From CAVWTN01 sp963757945 (GTDB lineage Bacteria > Vulcanimicrobiota > Vulcanimicrobiia > Vulcanimicrobiales > Vulcanimicrobiaceae), in contig CAVWTN010000002.1 of assembly GCA_963757945.1 (NCBI GenBank), forward strand, positions 62,001 through 126,000: a DNA stretch of 64,000 bases. Reading direction: 5' to 3'. This document shows positions 1 to 8,063 of the stretch, in pieces (the first letter of the stretch is position 1; every line of letters starts with the position of its first letter). The translations under genes and the position numbers were made by a program. Below the pieces are notes generated by a model. That model saw only the letters and a list, made by a program, of their open reading frames with translations. It was not told the origin of the DNA and made no database searches.

Positions 1-669
1 GAGGCTCGGGCCCAGCGCGTATTCCTCGATGCGCGCCGCGGCGAGCCCGGCGGGCGTGACCATGCCCGCGCCGATCAGCTTCTGGGCTTGGCTTTCGTAT
101 TCGCCCGGAGAGCTGCACAGGAAGAACGCGCGTTCGAAGGAGACCTTCGCGTGCGCCGCCTTCACCATGACGAGCCGGTCGATGTCGGCCGGCTTCGCGA
201 ACACGCGCGGGTGGCGGATCCCGGCGCGCGCGAGCAGCGCGTATTGATTGTCCTCCTCGTCGCGTTCCTCGGCCCGCAGCAAGCTGCGGTTCCCGAAGAA
301 CGGCACGAGCATCCGGCGCTCGATCTCGTCGTAGCTGTACTTCTCGTGCAGGTAGACTTCGAAGGAGCGGTTCGGCACGAACAGCACGTTCGCGGCCAAG
401 AGCATCGTCTGGACCGAGGGCTCGAGGATCTCGGCGAACGAACCGAGCTCGATCGTGCGCTCCACGCAGCCGCGCGGCGGCTTCTCGCGCCGCGCGTAAT
501 GGCGGGCGTAGGTGCGCTCGCGGCCGCGCGCGGTGACGATCAGATTGCGCAGCCCGTGCAGCCGCGCGCCGTAGGCGACTTCCAGCGCCGAGTGCGAGCC
601 GACGGAGCAGAGCGTGAGCGCGTTTCGGTCGTAGCGCGCGAGCGTTTCGGCGACGGTCGATCCGGGCAT
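1..669 (-). CDS. PurP paralogue, FAICAR-synthetase-like ATP-grasp (3' end outside window)
   Basis: The gene reads from ATG at 669 to the window edge, giving 223 codons and no stop. It is clearly related to the adjacent PurP: the N-terminus carries a GSHSALE motif (compare GSHSALQ in the neighbour), followed by VPFFGNRSLLRAE matching the neighbour's IPYFGNKAILDWE. This is the DUF1246-type N-domain leading into an ATP-grasp domain. It starts one base after the stop of purP, so it is probably translationally coupled. Compared with true PurP it has an insertion rich in Arg near residues 50-65. Archaea often carry several PurP paralogues whose exact roles differ. This copy may be a second synthetase, a partner subunit or an enzyme for a related nucleotide. 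The family is clear; the reaction is inferred. Confidence 0.8.
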   Translation of the reverse strand, partial: MPGSTVAETLARYDRNALTLCSVGSHSALEVAYGARLHGLRNLIVTARGRERTYARHYARREKPPRGCVERTIELGSFAEILEPSVQTMLLAANVLFVPNRSFEVYLHEKYSYDEIERRMLVPFFGNRSLLRAEERDEEDNQYALLARAGIRHPRVFAKPADIDRLVMVKAAHAKVSFERAFFLCSSPGEYESQAQKLIGAGMVTPAGLAAARIEEYALGPSL

Positions 670-670
670 C

Positions 671-1744
671 CTAGGGCGTCGTGCCGTTCGTATCGTCGAG
701 GATCAAATCGAGCGTGTTCGAGAGCAGCGCGTTCTTGATCTCGCGCGCGATGCGGCGGCCTGTCGACATCGGCTCGCTGTAGTTCAAGTACGAATACGGC
801 GAGCCGTCGATGAACAGGTTCGTGCCGGCAACGATCCGCGCGGAGACTTCCATGATGTAGAATTGGGCGTCAGGCGTGATGATCGTCTCGATGCAGAACG
901 CGCCGAAGAGCCCCTTCGGCGGGCAGATCTCCTGGCTGACGCGCACGAGGTCCTCGCCCATGCGATAGGCCTCGGCGAGCATCGATTCGCGCAGCGAGAG
1001 CGGCGAGTTGCCGACGACGACGTAGCTCGGGTCGACGTTCATCCCCTCTTGCGCCGCGGCGGGGATGCGCCCGAGCGAATCGACGTTCGTTTCGTAACGG
1101 CGATCCATGCTCATGATCTCGAGCTTGCCGGTGAGCGGCGAGTAGAAGTAGTGGATGTAGAGCGGCACGCCGATGATGTATTCTTGCAGGATGTAGTTCT
1201 GCCGCGCGAGCAAGCTGGCGCGCTCTTCGAAATCGTTCGCGTCGCGCAAGAACATGTAGCCCTTGCCGCCCTGCGCGCCGTAGAGCTTGACGATGACGGG
1301 CCGGTCGATCTCGGCGCCGGTCTTGAACTGGCGCGGCAACTTCAGGCCCGCGCGGGAAAGCCACTGGCGCTGCAGTTCCCGGCTCGCTTCCCAATCCAAG
1401 ATCGCCTTGTTCCCGAAGTACGGGATCTTCATCTTCTTGTGATCTTCGAGCGAGAGATACGCCACGAAGGAACCGTGCGGAACGATGATCGTCTTCTGCT
1501 GCTCGAGCTGCGGCACGAGCGTCATGAAGTCCTCATACCGCTCGATCGCGATCACCGCATCGACGAAAGCGAAGGATCGATACAGACGCTCCGTCTCTCG
1601 ATTCGCGATCGCGAGCGTGCGGAAGCCCTCGTCGTGCGCGCCTTTGAGGATCTGCAACGCGGAGTGCGAGCCGAGCGTGGCGATCGTGTAGAACTCGGCA
1701 CCGCTGCGGTCGCCTTCGGCCTTGGTGAATTCGGGTGCAAGCAT
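671..1744 (-). CDS. purP: 5-formaminoimidazole-4-carboxamide ribonucleotide synthetase, archaeal-type
   Basis: PurP makes FAICAR from AICAR, formate and ATP without a folate donor, the penultimate step of IMP synthesis in many archaea. The 357-residue protein matches the archaeal family along its whole length: ATLGSHSALQILKGA at residues 23-37, VPHGSFVAYLSL, the glycine-rich ATP-grasp loop GAQGGKGY, IHYFYSPLTGKLE, and the C-terminal pair FYIMEVSARIVAGTN and GRRIAREIKNALL. Length is typical (about 350-360). It starts with ATG immediately after the purS-like stop (TAGATG) inside the purine operon, so a role in purine synthesis is well supported. It is unusual in bacteria, which normally use the folate-dependent PurH for this step. 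Confidence 0.93.
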   Translation of the reverse strand: MLAPEFTKAEGDRSGAEFYTIATLGSHSALQILKGAHDEGFRTLAIANRETERLYRSFAFVDAVIAIERYEDFMTLVPQLEQQKTIIVPHGSFVAYLSLEDHKKMKIPYFGNKAILDWEASRELQRQWLSRAGLKLPRQFKTGAEIDRPVIVKLYGAQGGKGYMFLRDANDFEERASLLARQNYILQEYIIGVPLYIHYFYSPLTGKLEIMSMDRRYETNVDSLGRIPAAAQEGMNVDPSYVVVGNSPLSLRESMLAEAYRMGEDLVRVSQEICPPKGLFGAFCIETIITPDAQFYIMEVSARIVAGTNLFIDGSPYSYLNYSEPMSTGRRIAREIKNALLSNTLDLILDDTNGTTP

Positions 1745-2227
1745 CTATCGAATCGCTTTCTGAAATGCGGGATTGCAGAGCAGCCCTTCGACCGCCGCTG
1801 CAAGCACATTCTCCGGAACGTCCCGGCCGTCTTTGCGCAGCCGCCACGCGGTCATGCGCCGCACTGCGTGCACGCCTGCGAGCTGCCGTCCCGCGATGCG
1901 CAAGCCGCTTTCACCGTCGCTGGGCGCGGAGGCGCCCGGGTCCGCGGCGCGCGCGGCGCCTTGCTCGCGGTCGGCGATCCAGACCTCGCCCGCCTGCGGA
2001 TGCGCCTCGCGAACGCGCAGCGCGTGCTTGTTTGGATTGAAGATCGTTTCGATTTGCCGAACGCTCGCGTCGAGCTGCTCGATCCGATCGTCGTCGACCT
2101 CGAAACGGTAGATGTCGGCGCGCCGGACCTCGTCGCAGGCGATGCCCAAACGCTGCAGCGTGACGAGCGCCGTGAACGCGGTGTTGTCCGGGATCGTCAG
2201 TTCGATCGCGTAGGTGCGCTCGCTCAT
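1745..2227 (-). CDS. purS: PurS-like small subunit of FGAM synthase, extended (160 aa)
   Basis: Bacterial FGAM synthase of the small-PurL type needs PurQ (glutaminase), PurL and the roughly 80-residue PurS bridge. This gene lies exactly where PurS is expected, downstream of purQ with an ATGA overlap. Its first 45 residues show a PurS-like beta-alpha-beta pattern: YAIELTIPDNTAF, a helix TALVTLQRLG, then DEVRRADIYRFEVDDD, resembling the LKPGV...LxxLGxxxVxxVRxGK pattern of the family. It is about twice the normal length, and residues 65-160 are of unknown function, Ala/Arg rich. The identity rests on position plus a weak N-terminal resemblance. An unrelated purine-operon protein is possible. Confidence 0.6.
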   Translation of the reverse strand: MSERTYAIELTIPDNTAFTALVTLQRLGIACDEVRRADIYRFEVDDDRIEQLDASVRQIETIFNPNKHALRVREAHPQAGEVWIADREQGAARAADPGASAPSDGESGLRIAGRQLAGVHAVRRMTAWRLRKDGRDVPENVLAAAVEGLLCNPAFQKAIR

Positions 2228-3027
2228 ACGGCGGCCCGCCTTCCGTCCAGCGCCGACGCCAGCGCGGTGAAGAACGCGCTGCCGCCCGCGGGCGCGAGCG
2301 CTGCCGCCGGATCGTGCCGGATCGCTTGGAAACCGGAGCCGTCTTGCTGCTGGTAGCCCCAGCAGATGCGTTCGGGATGGGGCATCAGCGCGAGCACGTT
2401 CCCCGCCGCGTTCACGAGCCCCGCGCAGCCGAGCGCGGAGCCGTTCGGCACGGCGGCCTCGCCCGCGGCTCCGCGGGCGTCGCTGTAGACGAACGCGAGA
2501 TGGCCGCCGCGCCGGATCCGCTCCAGCTCCTCGGCGCTCGCCGCGAGCCGCCCTTCGCCGTGCGACGCCCAGGCCGGAAACACGGCGCCGCTCGGGAGCG
2601 CCGCGAGCAACGGCGAGCGGGCGGGGTCGCCGGCGAGCCGCACGTGCACGAGCACGCTGCGGAAGCGGCCGCTGCGATTCGGAGCGAACGCCGCGGTCGG
2701 CAGGCGGACGGGGCCGGTCCCGGGCACCAGGCCGCTTTCGAGCAAGATCTGCGCGCCGTTGCAGATGCCGACGACGAATTTCCCGGCGGCGGCCGCCGCG
2801 ATGACGGCGTCGGTCATCTCGTCGTGCGCGGCGACGGCGCCCGCGCGGATGCGATCCTCGTACGCGAATCCGCCGGGTAAGACGTAGGCATCGAAATCCG
2901 CCAAGCCGCGCTTTCCGCGGCTCCAATGCCACAGGTGCGCATCGAGCCCGGCCGCGCGCAAGGCGCGCACGGTCTCGGTCTCGCTGTTCGTGCCGGGGTA
3001 CACGAGCACGGCGACGCGCTTGCTCAT
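2224..3027 (-). CDS. purQ: phosphoribosylformylglycinamidine synthase subunit PurQ (glutaminase)
   Basis: This class I glutamine amidotransferase supplies ammonia to PurL for FGAR to FGAM conversion. Visible motifs are VAVLVYPGTNSE at the N-terminus, the oxyanion region YVLPGGFAYEDRIRAGA, the nucleophile elbow GICNGAQIL with the catalytic Cys, and MPHPERICWGYQ near the C-terminus carrying the catalytic His-Glu. At 267 residues it is longer than the roughly 225-residue Bacillus type and closer to archaeal or actinobacterial forms. It overlaps purL upstream and the purS-like gene downstream by four bases each (ATGA), so the three subunits should be made stoichiometrically. Confidence 0.95.
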   Translation of the reverse strand: MSKRVAVLVYPGTNSETETVRALRAAGLDAHLWHWSRGKRGLADFDAYVLPGGFAYEDRIRAGAVAAHDEMTDAVIAAAAAGKFVVGICNGAQILLESGLVPGTGPVRLPTAAFAPNRSGRFRSVLVHVRLAGDPARSPLLAALPSGAVFPAWASHGEGRLAASAEELERIRRGGHLAFVYSDARGAAGEAAVPNGSALGCAGLVNAAGNVLALMPHPERICWGYQQQDGSGFQAIRHDPAAALAPAGGSAFFTALASALDGRRAAV

Positions 3028-5423
3028 GCGGTCAGGTCCTCGTAGAAGCCGCGCAGCGGCGCGCTCCAGACCTCGCGGAGCGCGTGCAGCGCGAGCGGCT
3101 GCTCCGCGCCGGAATGCGTGAACGGCAACAGGACGGGCGCCGCCAGCGTTTCGCCGATCAGGTGCGCCGTCACGCCGTACGCGTGCAGGGCCGCGAGGAA
3201 CGCGGCTTCATCCGCGACTTCGCACACGAAGCCGCCGGCTTCGCCGAACAGCGCGACGCTCCAATGCACGGCCGGGTCCCACGTCGCGACGTCGTACGTG
3301 CGCAGGCCGAGCGGCGCCGGGCCGTCGAGCGTCGCGAAGGCCATCTCTGCGAGCGTGACCGCGATGCCGCCGTCCGCCACGTCGTGCACGGACAGCACGT
3401 GCCGCGCCTCGATCGCGGCGAGCACGGCTGCGATCTCACTGGGTGCGCGCTCGTAATCGATCGTCGGAAGCGGCTCGTCGCGGCCGATCCCCGTGACGTC
3501 CGCGAAGACCGATCCGCCGAGCGTGCGCTGCAAACGGCCGACGTAATACAGTTTCGATCCGGCGGCACGCAGCCGCGGGGTCACGCAGAGCGCGATGTCG
3601 GCGAGCGCGCCGACGCACGCGACGATCGCCGACGGCGGCACGCTGCGGCCGCTGCTCGATTGGTTGTAGAGGCTGACGTTGCCGGAGACGAACGGCACGC
3701 CGAACGCCCTCGCCGCGCGCGCCAGCCCGTCGACCGCATCGACGAACTCGCCCATCTGCGCGGGCACTTCCGGGTTGCCGAAGTTCAGGCAATCCGTCAA
3801 GCCGGCGGGCCGCGCGCCGACCGCGACGACGTTGCGGATCGATTCGTACACCGCGTGTTCAGCCGCAAGCCCCGCGTCGATCTTCGCGAAGCGCGGGTTG
3901 CCGTCCACCGAGAGCGCGGCCCCCAGCGGCGCGCCGTCGATCGGAACGATCACGCCGGCATCGGCATAGCCCGGCGGCTGCGCCGTCACGCCGCGCACGA
4001 CGCCGTCGTAGCGCTCGTAGATCGGCGCGCGCGAGCAGACGTCGAGATGCCCGAGCACGCGTTCCAGCGTCTCGGGGTACGGCAGCGCGTCCAGCCGCGC
4101 CCGCAACTCCGCGGCACGCGCGGCCGTAGCCTCCGGCGCATCGTTCGCGGACGGATCCGCCTGCGCCGCGGCCAGCTGCGCCGCGGTCTCGTACGGGCGG
4201 TCGTAGCGGATCCCGGCCAAGAGAAAATCGATCGGGACGCGCAGCACTTCTTCGCCGCCGTGGCGCAGCACGTAATCGCGCTGCGCGGTGACGGTCCCGA
4301 TCACCGCCGCGCACGCGCCGCGCGCGATCTGCGGCAAGCTGAACTCCTCGTTGTAGATCGCGAGCAAGATCGGCGTGAATTCCGGCGGCACGACCCACGT
4401 CAAGCGCTCTTGCGTTTCGCCGACCGCGATCACCGCGGGCGGGAGGTTCGGCTGCGAGGTGGGGCAGCGGTCGAGATCGACGATCGCGCCGAAGCCGCCG
4501 CTGCCGACGATCTCCGAACTGCAGCCCGCGATCCCGCCCGCGCCGAGATCCTTGAAGCCGACGGTCAGCTTGCGCGCGCGAATCTCTTCAAAGGCGCGAT
4601 AGCTCGCACGCATGATCACGTTCTTGAGGAACGGATCGGGCACTTGAACGGCCCCCTTGTTCGCCTCCGCGTCCTCGTCGTCGAGCACGAGCGAGGAGAA
4701 CGCCGCGCCGCCGAAGCCGCTGCGGTCCGTCGCCTTGCCGACGAGCACGATGTCCCACCCGTCCGAGCCGGGCGGCGCCGCCGAGTGGATGATGTCGTGC
4801 TCTTTCACGAGCCCCAGCGCGACCACGTTCACCAGGCAATTGTCGCGGAAGCCCTCGTGGAAGTAGACGTCGCCGCCGATGTTCGGCACGCCGATCGCGT
4901 TGCCGTAGGCGGCGATCCCGTCGACGACGCCCTGCGCGACGTAGCGGCAATGCGGATCGTCGAGCGGACCGAAGCGCAGCGGATCGGCGACCGCGATCAC
5001 CTCGGCGCCCATGCAGAGCACGTCGCGCACGATCCCGCCGATCCCGGTCGCCGCGCCCTCGAAGGGCACGACTTGCGAAGGGTGATTGTGCGATTCGTGC
5101 GCGAACACGATGCCGTAACGCTCGCCCTGCCACGCGCCCAGGTGCACGATCCCCGCGTCTTCCTGGGGACCTTGCATGACGGTCGGCCCCGTCGTCGGCA
5201 ACCGCTTTAAGAAATGCCGCGAGCTCTTGTACGAGCAATGCTCGCTCCAGGCCGCATCGAAGACGTGCGCCTCGACGACCGTCGGATCGCGGTGCAGGCC
5301 CGCGGCGATGCGCCGCAGCTCGTCCGTCTTGAGCGCGAGCCCGAAATGGCGCGCCTGCGCCGCCAGCGCCGCATCGTCCGCGCCTTCGACCTGGATGCGT
5401 TCGACGATCGCGGGCTCAGGCAA
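3024..5423 (-). CDS. purL: phosphoribosylformylglycinamidine synthase subunit PurL (small type)
   Basis: The catalytic ATP-dependent subunit of FGAM synthase. The 799-residue length fits the small PurL that works with separate PurQ and PurS. Motifs include AWSEHCSYKSSRHF near residue 60, FAHESHNHPSQVVPFEGAATG, a second-half DVADGGIAVTLAEMAF, and the VGxxLVGK-type nucleotide loops of the PurM/PurL superfamily. The start is TTG at 5423, giving an 8-base overlap with the purC/E stop. No in-frame ATG or GTG lies in the first 40 codons that would fit the family N-terminus better, and the upstream Shine-Dalgarno is weak, consistent with translational coupling. Confidence 0.95.
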   Translation of the reverse strand: MPEPAIVERIQVEGADDAALAAQARHFGLALKTDELRRIAAGLHRDPTVVEAHVFDAAWSEHCSYKSSRHFLKRLPTTGPTVMQGPQEDAGIVHLGAWQGERYGIVFAHESHNHPSQVVPFEGAATGIGGIVRDVLCMGAEVIAVADPLRFGPLDDPHCRYVAQGVVDGIAAYGNAIGVPNIGGDVYFHEGFRDNCLVNVVALGLVKEHDIIHSAAPPGSDGWDIVLVGKATDRSGFGGAAFSSLVLDDEDAEANKGAVQVPDPFLKNVIMRASYRAFEEIRARKLTVGFKDLGAGGIAGCSSEIVGSGGFGAIVDLDRCPTSQPNLPPAVIAVGETQERLTWVVPPEFTPILLAIYNEEFSLPQIARGACAAVIGTVTAQRDYVLRHGGEEVLRVPIDFLLAGIRYDRPYETAAQLAAAQADPSANDAPEATAARAAELRARLDALPYPETLERVLGHLDVCSRAPIYERYDGVVRGVTAQPPGYADAGVIVPIDGAPLGAALSVDGNPRFAKIDAGLAAEHAVYESIRNVVAVGARPAGLTDCLNFGNPEVPAQMGEFVDAVDGLARAARAFGVPFVSGNVSLYNQSSSGRSVPPSAIVACVGALADIALCVTPRLRAAGSKLYYVGRLQRTLGGSVFADVTGIGRDEPLPTIDYERAPSEIAAVLAAIEARHVLSVHDVADGGIAVTLAEMAFATLDGPAPLGLRTYDVATWDPAVHWSVALFGEAGGFVCEVADEAAFLAALHAYGVTAHLIGETLAAPVLLPFTHSGAEQPLALHALREVWSAPLRGFYEDLTA

Positions 5424-6618
5424 GTGCGCCGCTCGCCGGAGGCGGCGTTGCGCTGACCTGCGCGTCGGCCGCGGCGATGGCGGAACGCTCGTTCGCCTGC
5501 ATCAAAAGGACCCGCCCGAACATGATCGAGTCGTCGAAGCCGAACTGCTTCGCGCACGCGAGCGCGACGCTCTCCGCCGGCACGCTGCTCCCATCGATCA
5601 CCGGCGTGCTCGTCGCGTGATCGAGGAACGTGCCGAGCGCGCCGCCGGGGGCGCCGACCGGCACGAACACCAGCCGTGCGAACGTCGCGTCGAGCTGTTG
5701 CACGAGCGTCGCGGCGTGATTCGGCAGGATCGTCGGCGAGACGATCCGGCGCAACGTGGGAATCCCGTACCGGCCGAGCGCCGCCGCCACCGCGTCCGCC
5801 GCTTTGACGTAGGACGTCCCTTCGATCATCAACGCGACCGTCGCCGAGCGGGATGCGGGGAAGCCGGAGACTTGGTCGGCGACGCGCTCGTAGGCCGCCT
5901 TGATCCGCTCGAGATCGGCGGGCGTGACCTCGCTCAGATTGCGATAGATCTGCTTGTCGAGCATCAGCTCCTCGCGGCCTTGCGGCCACACGCGCCACGA
6001 ATCGTTGTCGATCACGTCGGCGATCACGAGATTCCCGCGCCCCTCGCCGCTGGCCAGCCGGCCGAACTCGATCTTCAAATCCACGAGCAGCGTCTCGCGG
6101 CGCCGCCAGGCGTGCGCGAGGATCTCGAAGGCGATCCGCGCGATCTCGCTCATCGCCGCGATCTCCGCGAGCGAGGCGACTTGCCGGTGCACGATCTCTT
6201 CGGGCTCGATCAACGGATCGTGATTCGCATCGTCCTTCAGGAAGAACTCGACCATGCGCGGCACGATGATCGAACCGCGCGCGATACCCGGTTTGCGCCG
6301 CACGAGCGAGCCCGCCGCGACGCCGCGCACCACGACCTCGAGCGGAATCATCGTACAGCGGCGCACGAGCATCTCGTTGTCGTCGTCGTCTTCGCCGCCG
6401 CTGAGATAGTGCGTCGGCAGCCCGCAAAGGTTCAGCAGCCGGAAGATGCGCGCCGTCGTCTTCGCGGCGATCCGGCCCTTGCCCGCGATCTCGTTGCGCC
6501 GCGCGCCGTCGCCCGCGGTGATGCCGTCGGTCTGCTGCACGACGAGCACGTCGGGCTGGCCCGCATGCTCGAAGAGGATCTTCGTCTTGCCGCGCGCGAC
6601 TTCGTGACCTTTGTTCAC
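5416..6618 (-). CDS. purC: SAICAR synthetase fused to a degenerate PurE-like domain
   Basis: Residues 1-245 are SAICAR synthetase (joins aspartate to CAIR): VARGKTKILFEH, DGITAGDGARRNEIAGKG, the IPLEVVVRG signature region, LVDLKIEFGR and VIADVIDNDSWR. Residues about 255-390 resemble AIR carboxylase PurE: VALMIEGTSYVKAADAV, GIPTLRRIVSPTILP, PVGAPGGALGTFL. The domain order matches the animal PAICS fusion. The PurE part lacks the usual GSxSD loop and the SAHR/SAHK histidine motif (here VSPTILP), so carboxylase activity is doubtful. The GTG start at 6618 has AGGAG seven bases upstream and overlaps the purB stop (GTGA). The PurC part is certain; the PurE relationship is by pattern and position. 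Confidence 0.85.
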   Translation of the reverse strand: MNKGHEVARGKTKILFEHAGQPDVLVVQQTDGITAGDGARRNEIAGKGRIAAKTTARIFRLLNLCGLPTHYLSGGEDDDDNEMLVRRCTMIPLEVVVRGVAAGSLVRRKPGIARGSIIVPRMVEFFLKDDANHDPLIEPEEIVHRQVASLAEIAAMSEIARIAFEILAHAWRRRETLLVDLKIEFGRLASGEGRGNLVIADVIDNDSWRVWPQGREELMLDKQIYRNLSEVTPADLERIKAAYERVADQVSGFPASRSATVALMIEGTSYVKAADAVAAALGRYGIPTLRRIVSPTILPNHAATLVQQLDATFARLVFVPVGAPGGALGTFLDHATSTPVIDGSSVPAESVALACAKQFGFDDSIMFGRVLLMQANERSAIAAADAQVSATPPPASGALA

Positions 6619-8042
6619 TCGAGGTCTCCTGCAACGGGTTGCGGGTTCGGGAAGGGACGCAGCTCCGCGATCCTCGCGACGACCGCGCGAGCGCGCTGCG
6701 GCGCGTCCCCGACGTATTGCGAGGGATCGAGCAAGAGCCGGATCTCGGCCGGATCGACGAGCTGCGTGAGGCGGACGTCGTCGGCGAGGATCGTCGCGAG
6801 CGGGTTGTCCCCGCCGCGCGCGAGCACGTCGTACGCGTGCATCGCCGCGTCGCGGATCGTCTCGTGCAGTTCTTGACGGTTGCCGCCGGCCTTGACCGCT
6901 TCCATCATCACGGTCTCGCTCCCGGCGAACGGGCCGTACATGCGCAGGTTCTGCGAGATCCGGCGCTCGTCCAGACGCAGGCCTTCGACGACCTTGCGGG
7001 CGAGCGAGACGATCTCGTCGGCGCACAGGATCGCTTCCGGCAAGATCGTGCGCCGGTTCGCGCTATCGTCGAGCGTGCGCTCGAGGAAGTTCGTCGCGGC
7101 GTTCTGCCAGGCGGCGTCGGCGTAGCCCGGCAAGAGGCGAGCGAGCGAACCGATCCGCTCGCTCATGACCGGGTTGCGTTTGAACGGCATCGCCGAGCTG
7201 CCGACTTGCTTCTTGCCGAACGGTTCGAACATCTCGCCGAATCCGGGCGAGGAGAGCACCCGCACGTCGGCGGCAAATTTCGAAAGCGACGCGCCCAGCC
7301 CCGCAAGCGCCGAGAGCAGCAGATAATCGAGCTTGCGCGGATAGGTCTGCGTGCTGACCTCGCGCGCGCTCAGGCCGAACGCGCCGAGCACTTCTTCTTC
7401 TTGCATCTGCGGCGTGCGGCCGGTGCCGTGCAGCAGGTGCGCGTACGAGGCCGAGGTGCCGACCGCGCCGCGGATCCCCTTCGTCGTGAGCGCGGCGTAG
7501 GCGGCGCGCAGCTGCGCGTCGTCGATCAGCAGATCCTGCGCGTAGACGGCCAGGCGATAGCCGACCGTCGTCGGCTCGGCCGGTTGCAGGTGCGTGTGCG
7601 CCATACAAACGCGATCGGCGTTCTCGCCGATGCGCGTCGCGAACGCGTGCAACAGCAAGTGAACGTTCTCGCCGACGAGCGCCAGGCCGCGGCGCAGGCG
7701 ATACGTCTCGACCGTGTCTTCGATATCCATCGAGGTCGCGCCGAGGTGCAGCTTGCCGCCGCCGATCTTCGCCTGCCCGGCGAAGACGCGAATCTCGGCC
7801 ATGAGATCGTGCCCGATCTCGCGCTCGATCGCGAGCGCCGCGTCGATGTCCACGTCGTCGACGTGCGCGCGCAGATCGTCCAGCTCGGTTTGCGTGACCA
7901 GGCCGCTGCGCAGCTGCGACGCGGCGAGCGCCACCCAGGCCGTGCGCCAAAGCCGGCGCCGCTCGTGCTCGGAGAACAGCCGGCGTAGTTCTTCACGCCC
8001 ATATCTCCACGAGAACGGCGATGCATAGGTTTGATGAGACAT
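6615..8042 (-). CDS. purB: adenylosuccinate lyase
   Basis: Cleaves SAICAR to AICAR plus fumarate and adenylosuccinate to AMP plus fumarate. The fumarase/aspartase-superfamily signature GSSAMPFKRNP lies near residue 270. Other conserved elements are HLGATSMDIEDT, AHTHLQPAEPTTVGYR with the catalytic-region His, and TYPRKLDY. The length of 475 residues is normal. The ATG start is preceded by a short AGGT. The 21-base gap to holA and overlaps downstream place it inside the coupled operon. The AICAR it makes is the substrate of PurP encoded four genes downstream. Confidence 0.96.
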   Translation of the reverse strand: MSHQTYASPFSWRYGREELRRLFSEHERRRLWRTAWVALAASQLRSGLVTQTELDDLRAHVDDVDIDAALAIEREIGHDLMAEIRVFAGQAKIGGGKLHLGATSMDIEDTVETYRLRRGLALVGENVHLLLHAFATRIGENADRVCMAHTHLQPAEPTTVGYRLAVYAQDLLIDDAQLRAAYAALTTKGIRGAVGTSASYAHLLHGTGRTPQMQEEEVLGAFGLSAREVSTQTYPRKLDYLLLSALAGLGASLSKFAADVRVLSSPGFGEMFEPFGKKQVGSSAMPFKRNPVMSERIGSLARLLPGYADAAWQNAATNFLERTLDDSANRRTILPEAILCADEIVSLARKVVEGLRLDERRISQNLRMYGPFAGSETVMMEAVKAGGNRQELHETIRDAAMHAYDVLARGGDNPLATILADDVRLTQLVDPAEIRLLLDPSQYVGDAPQRARAVVARIAELRPFPNPQPVAGDLE

Positions 8043-8063
8043 CGTGACCTAGTGGGCTTGCCT

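Noticed and set aside
3084..5210. Very long open frame (over 700 codons) on the plus strand opposite purL
   Set aside because: Arg/Asp/His/Ala-rich composition is typical of antisense frames in GC-rich genes; it lies fully within purL and shows no domain. Many similar frames opposite other genes were dropped for the same reason.
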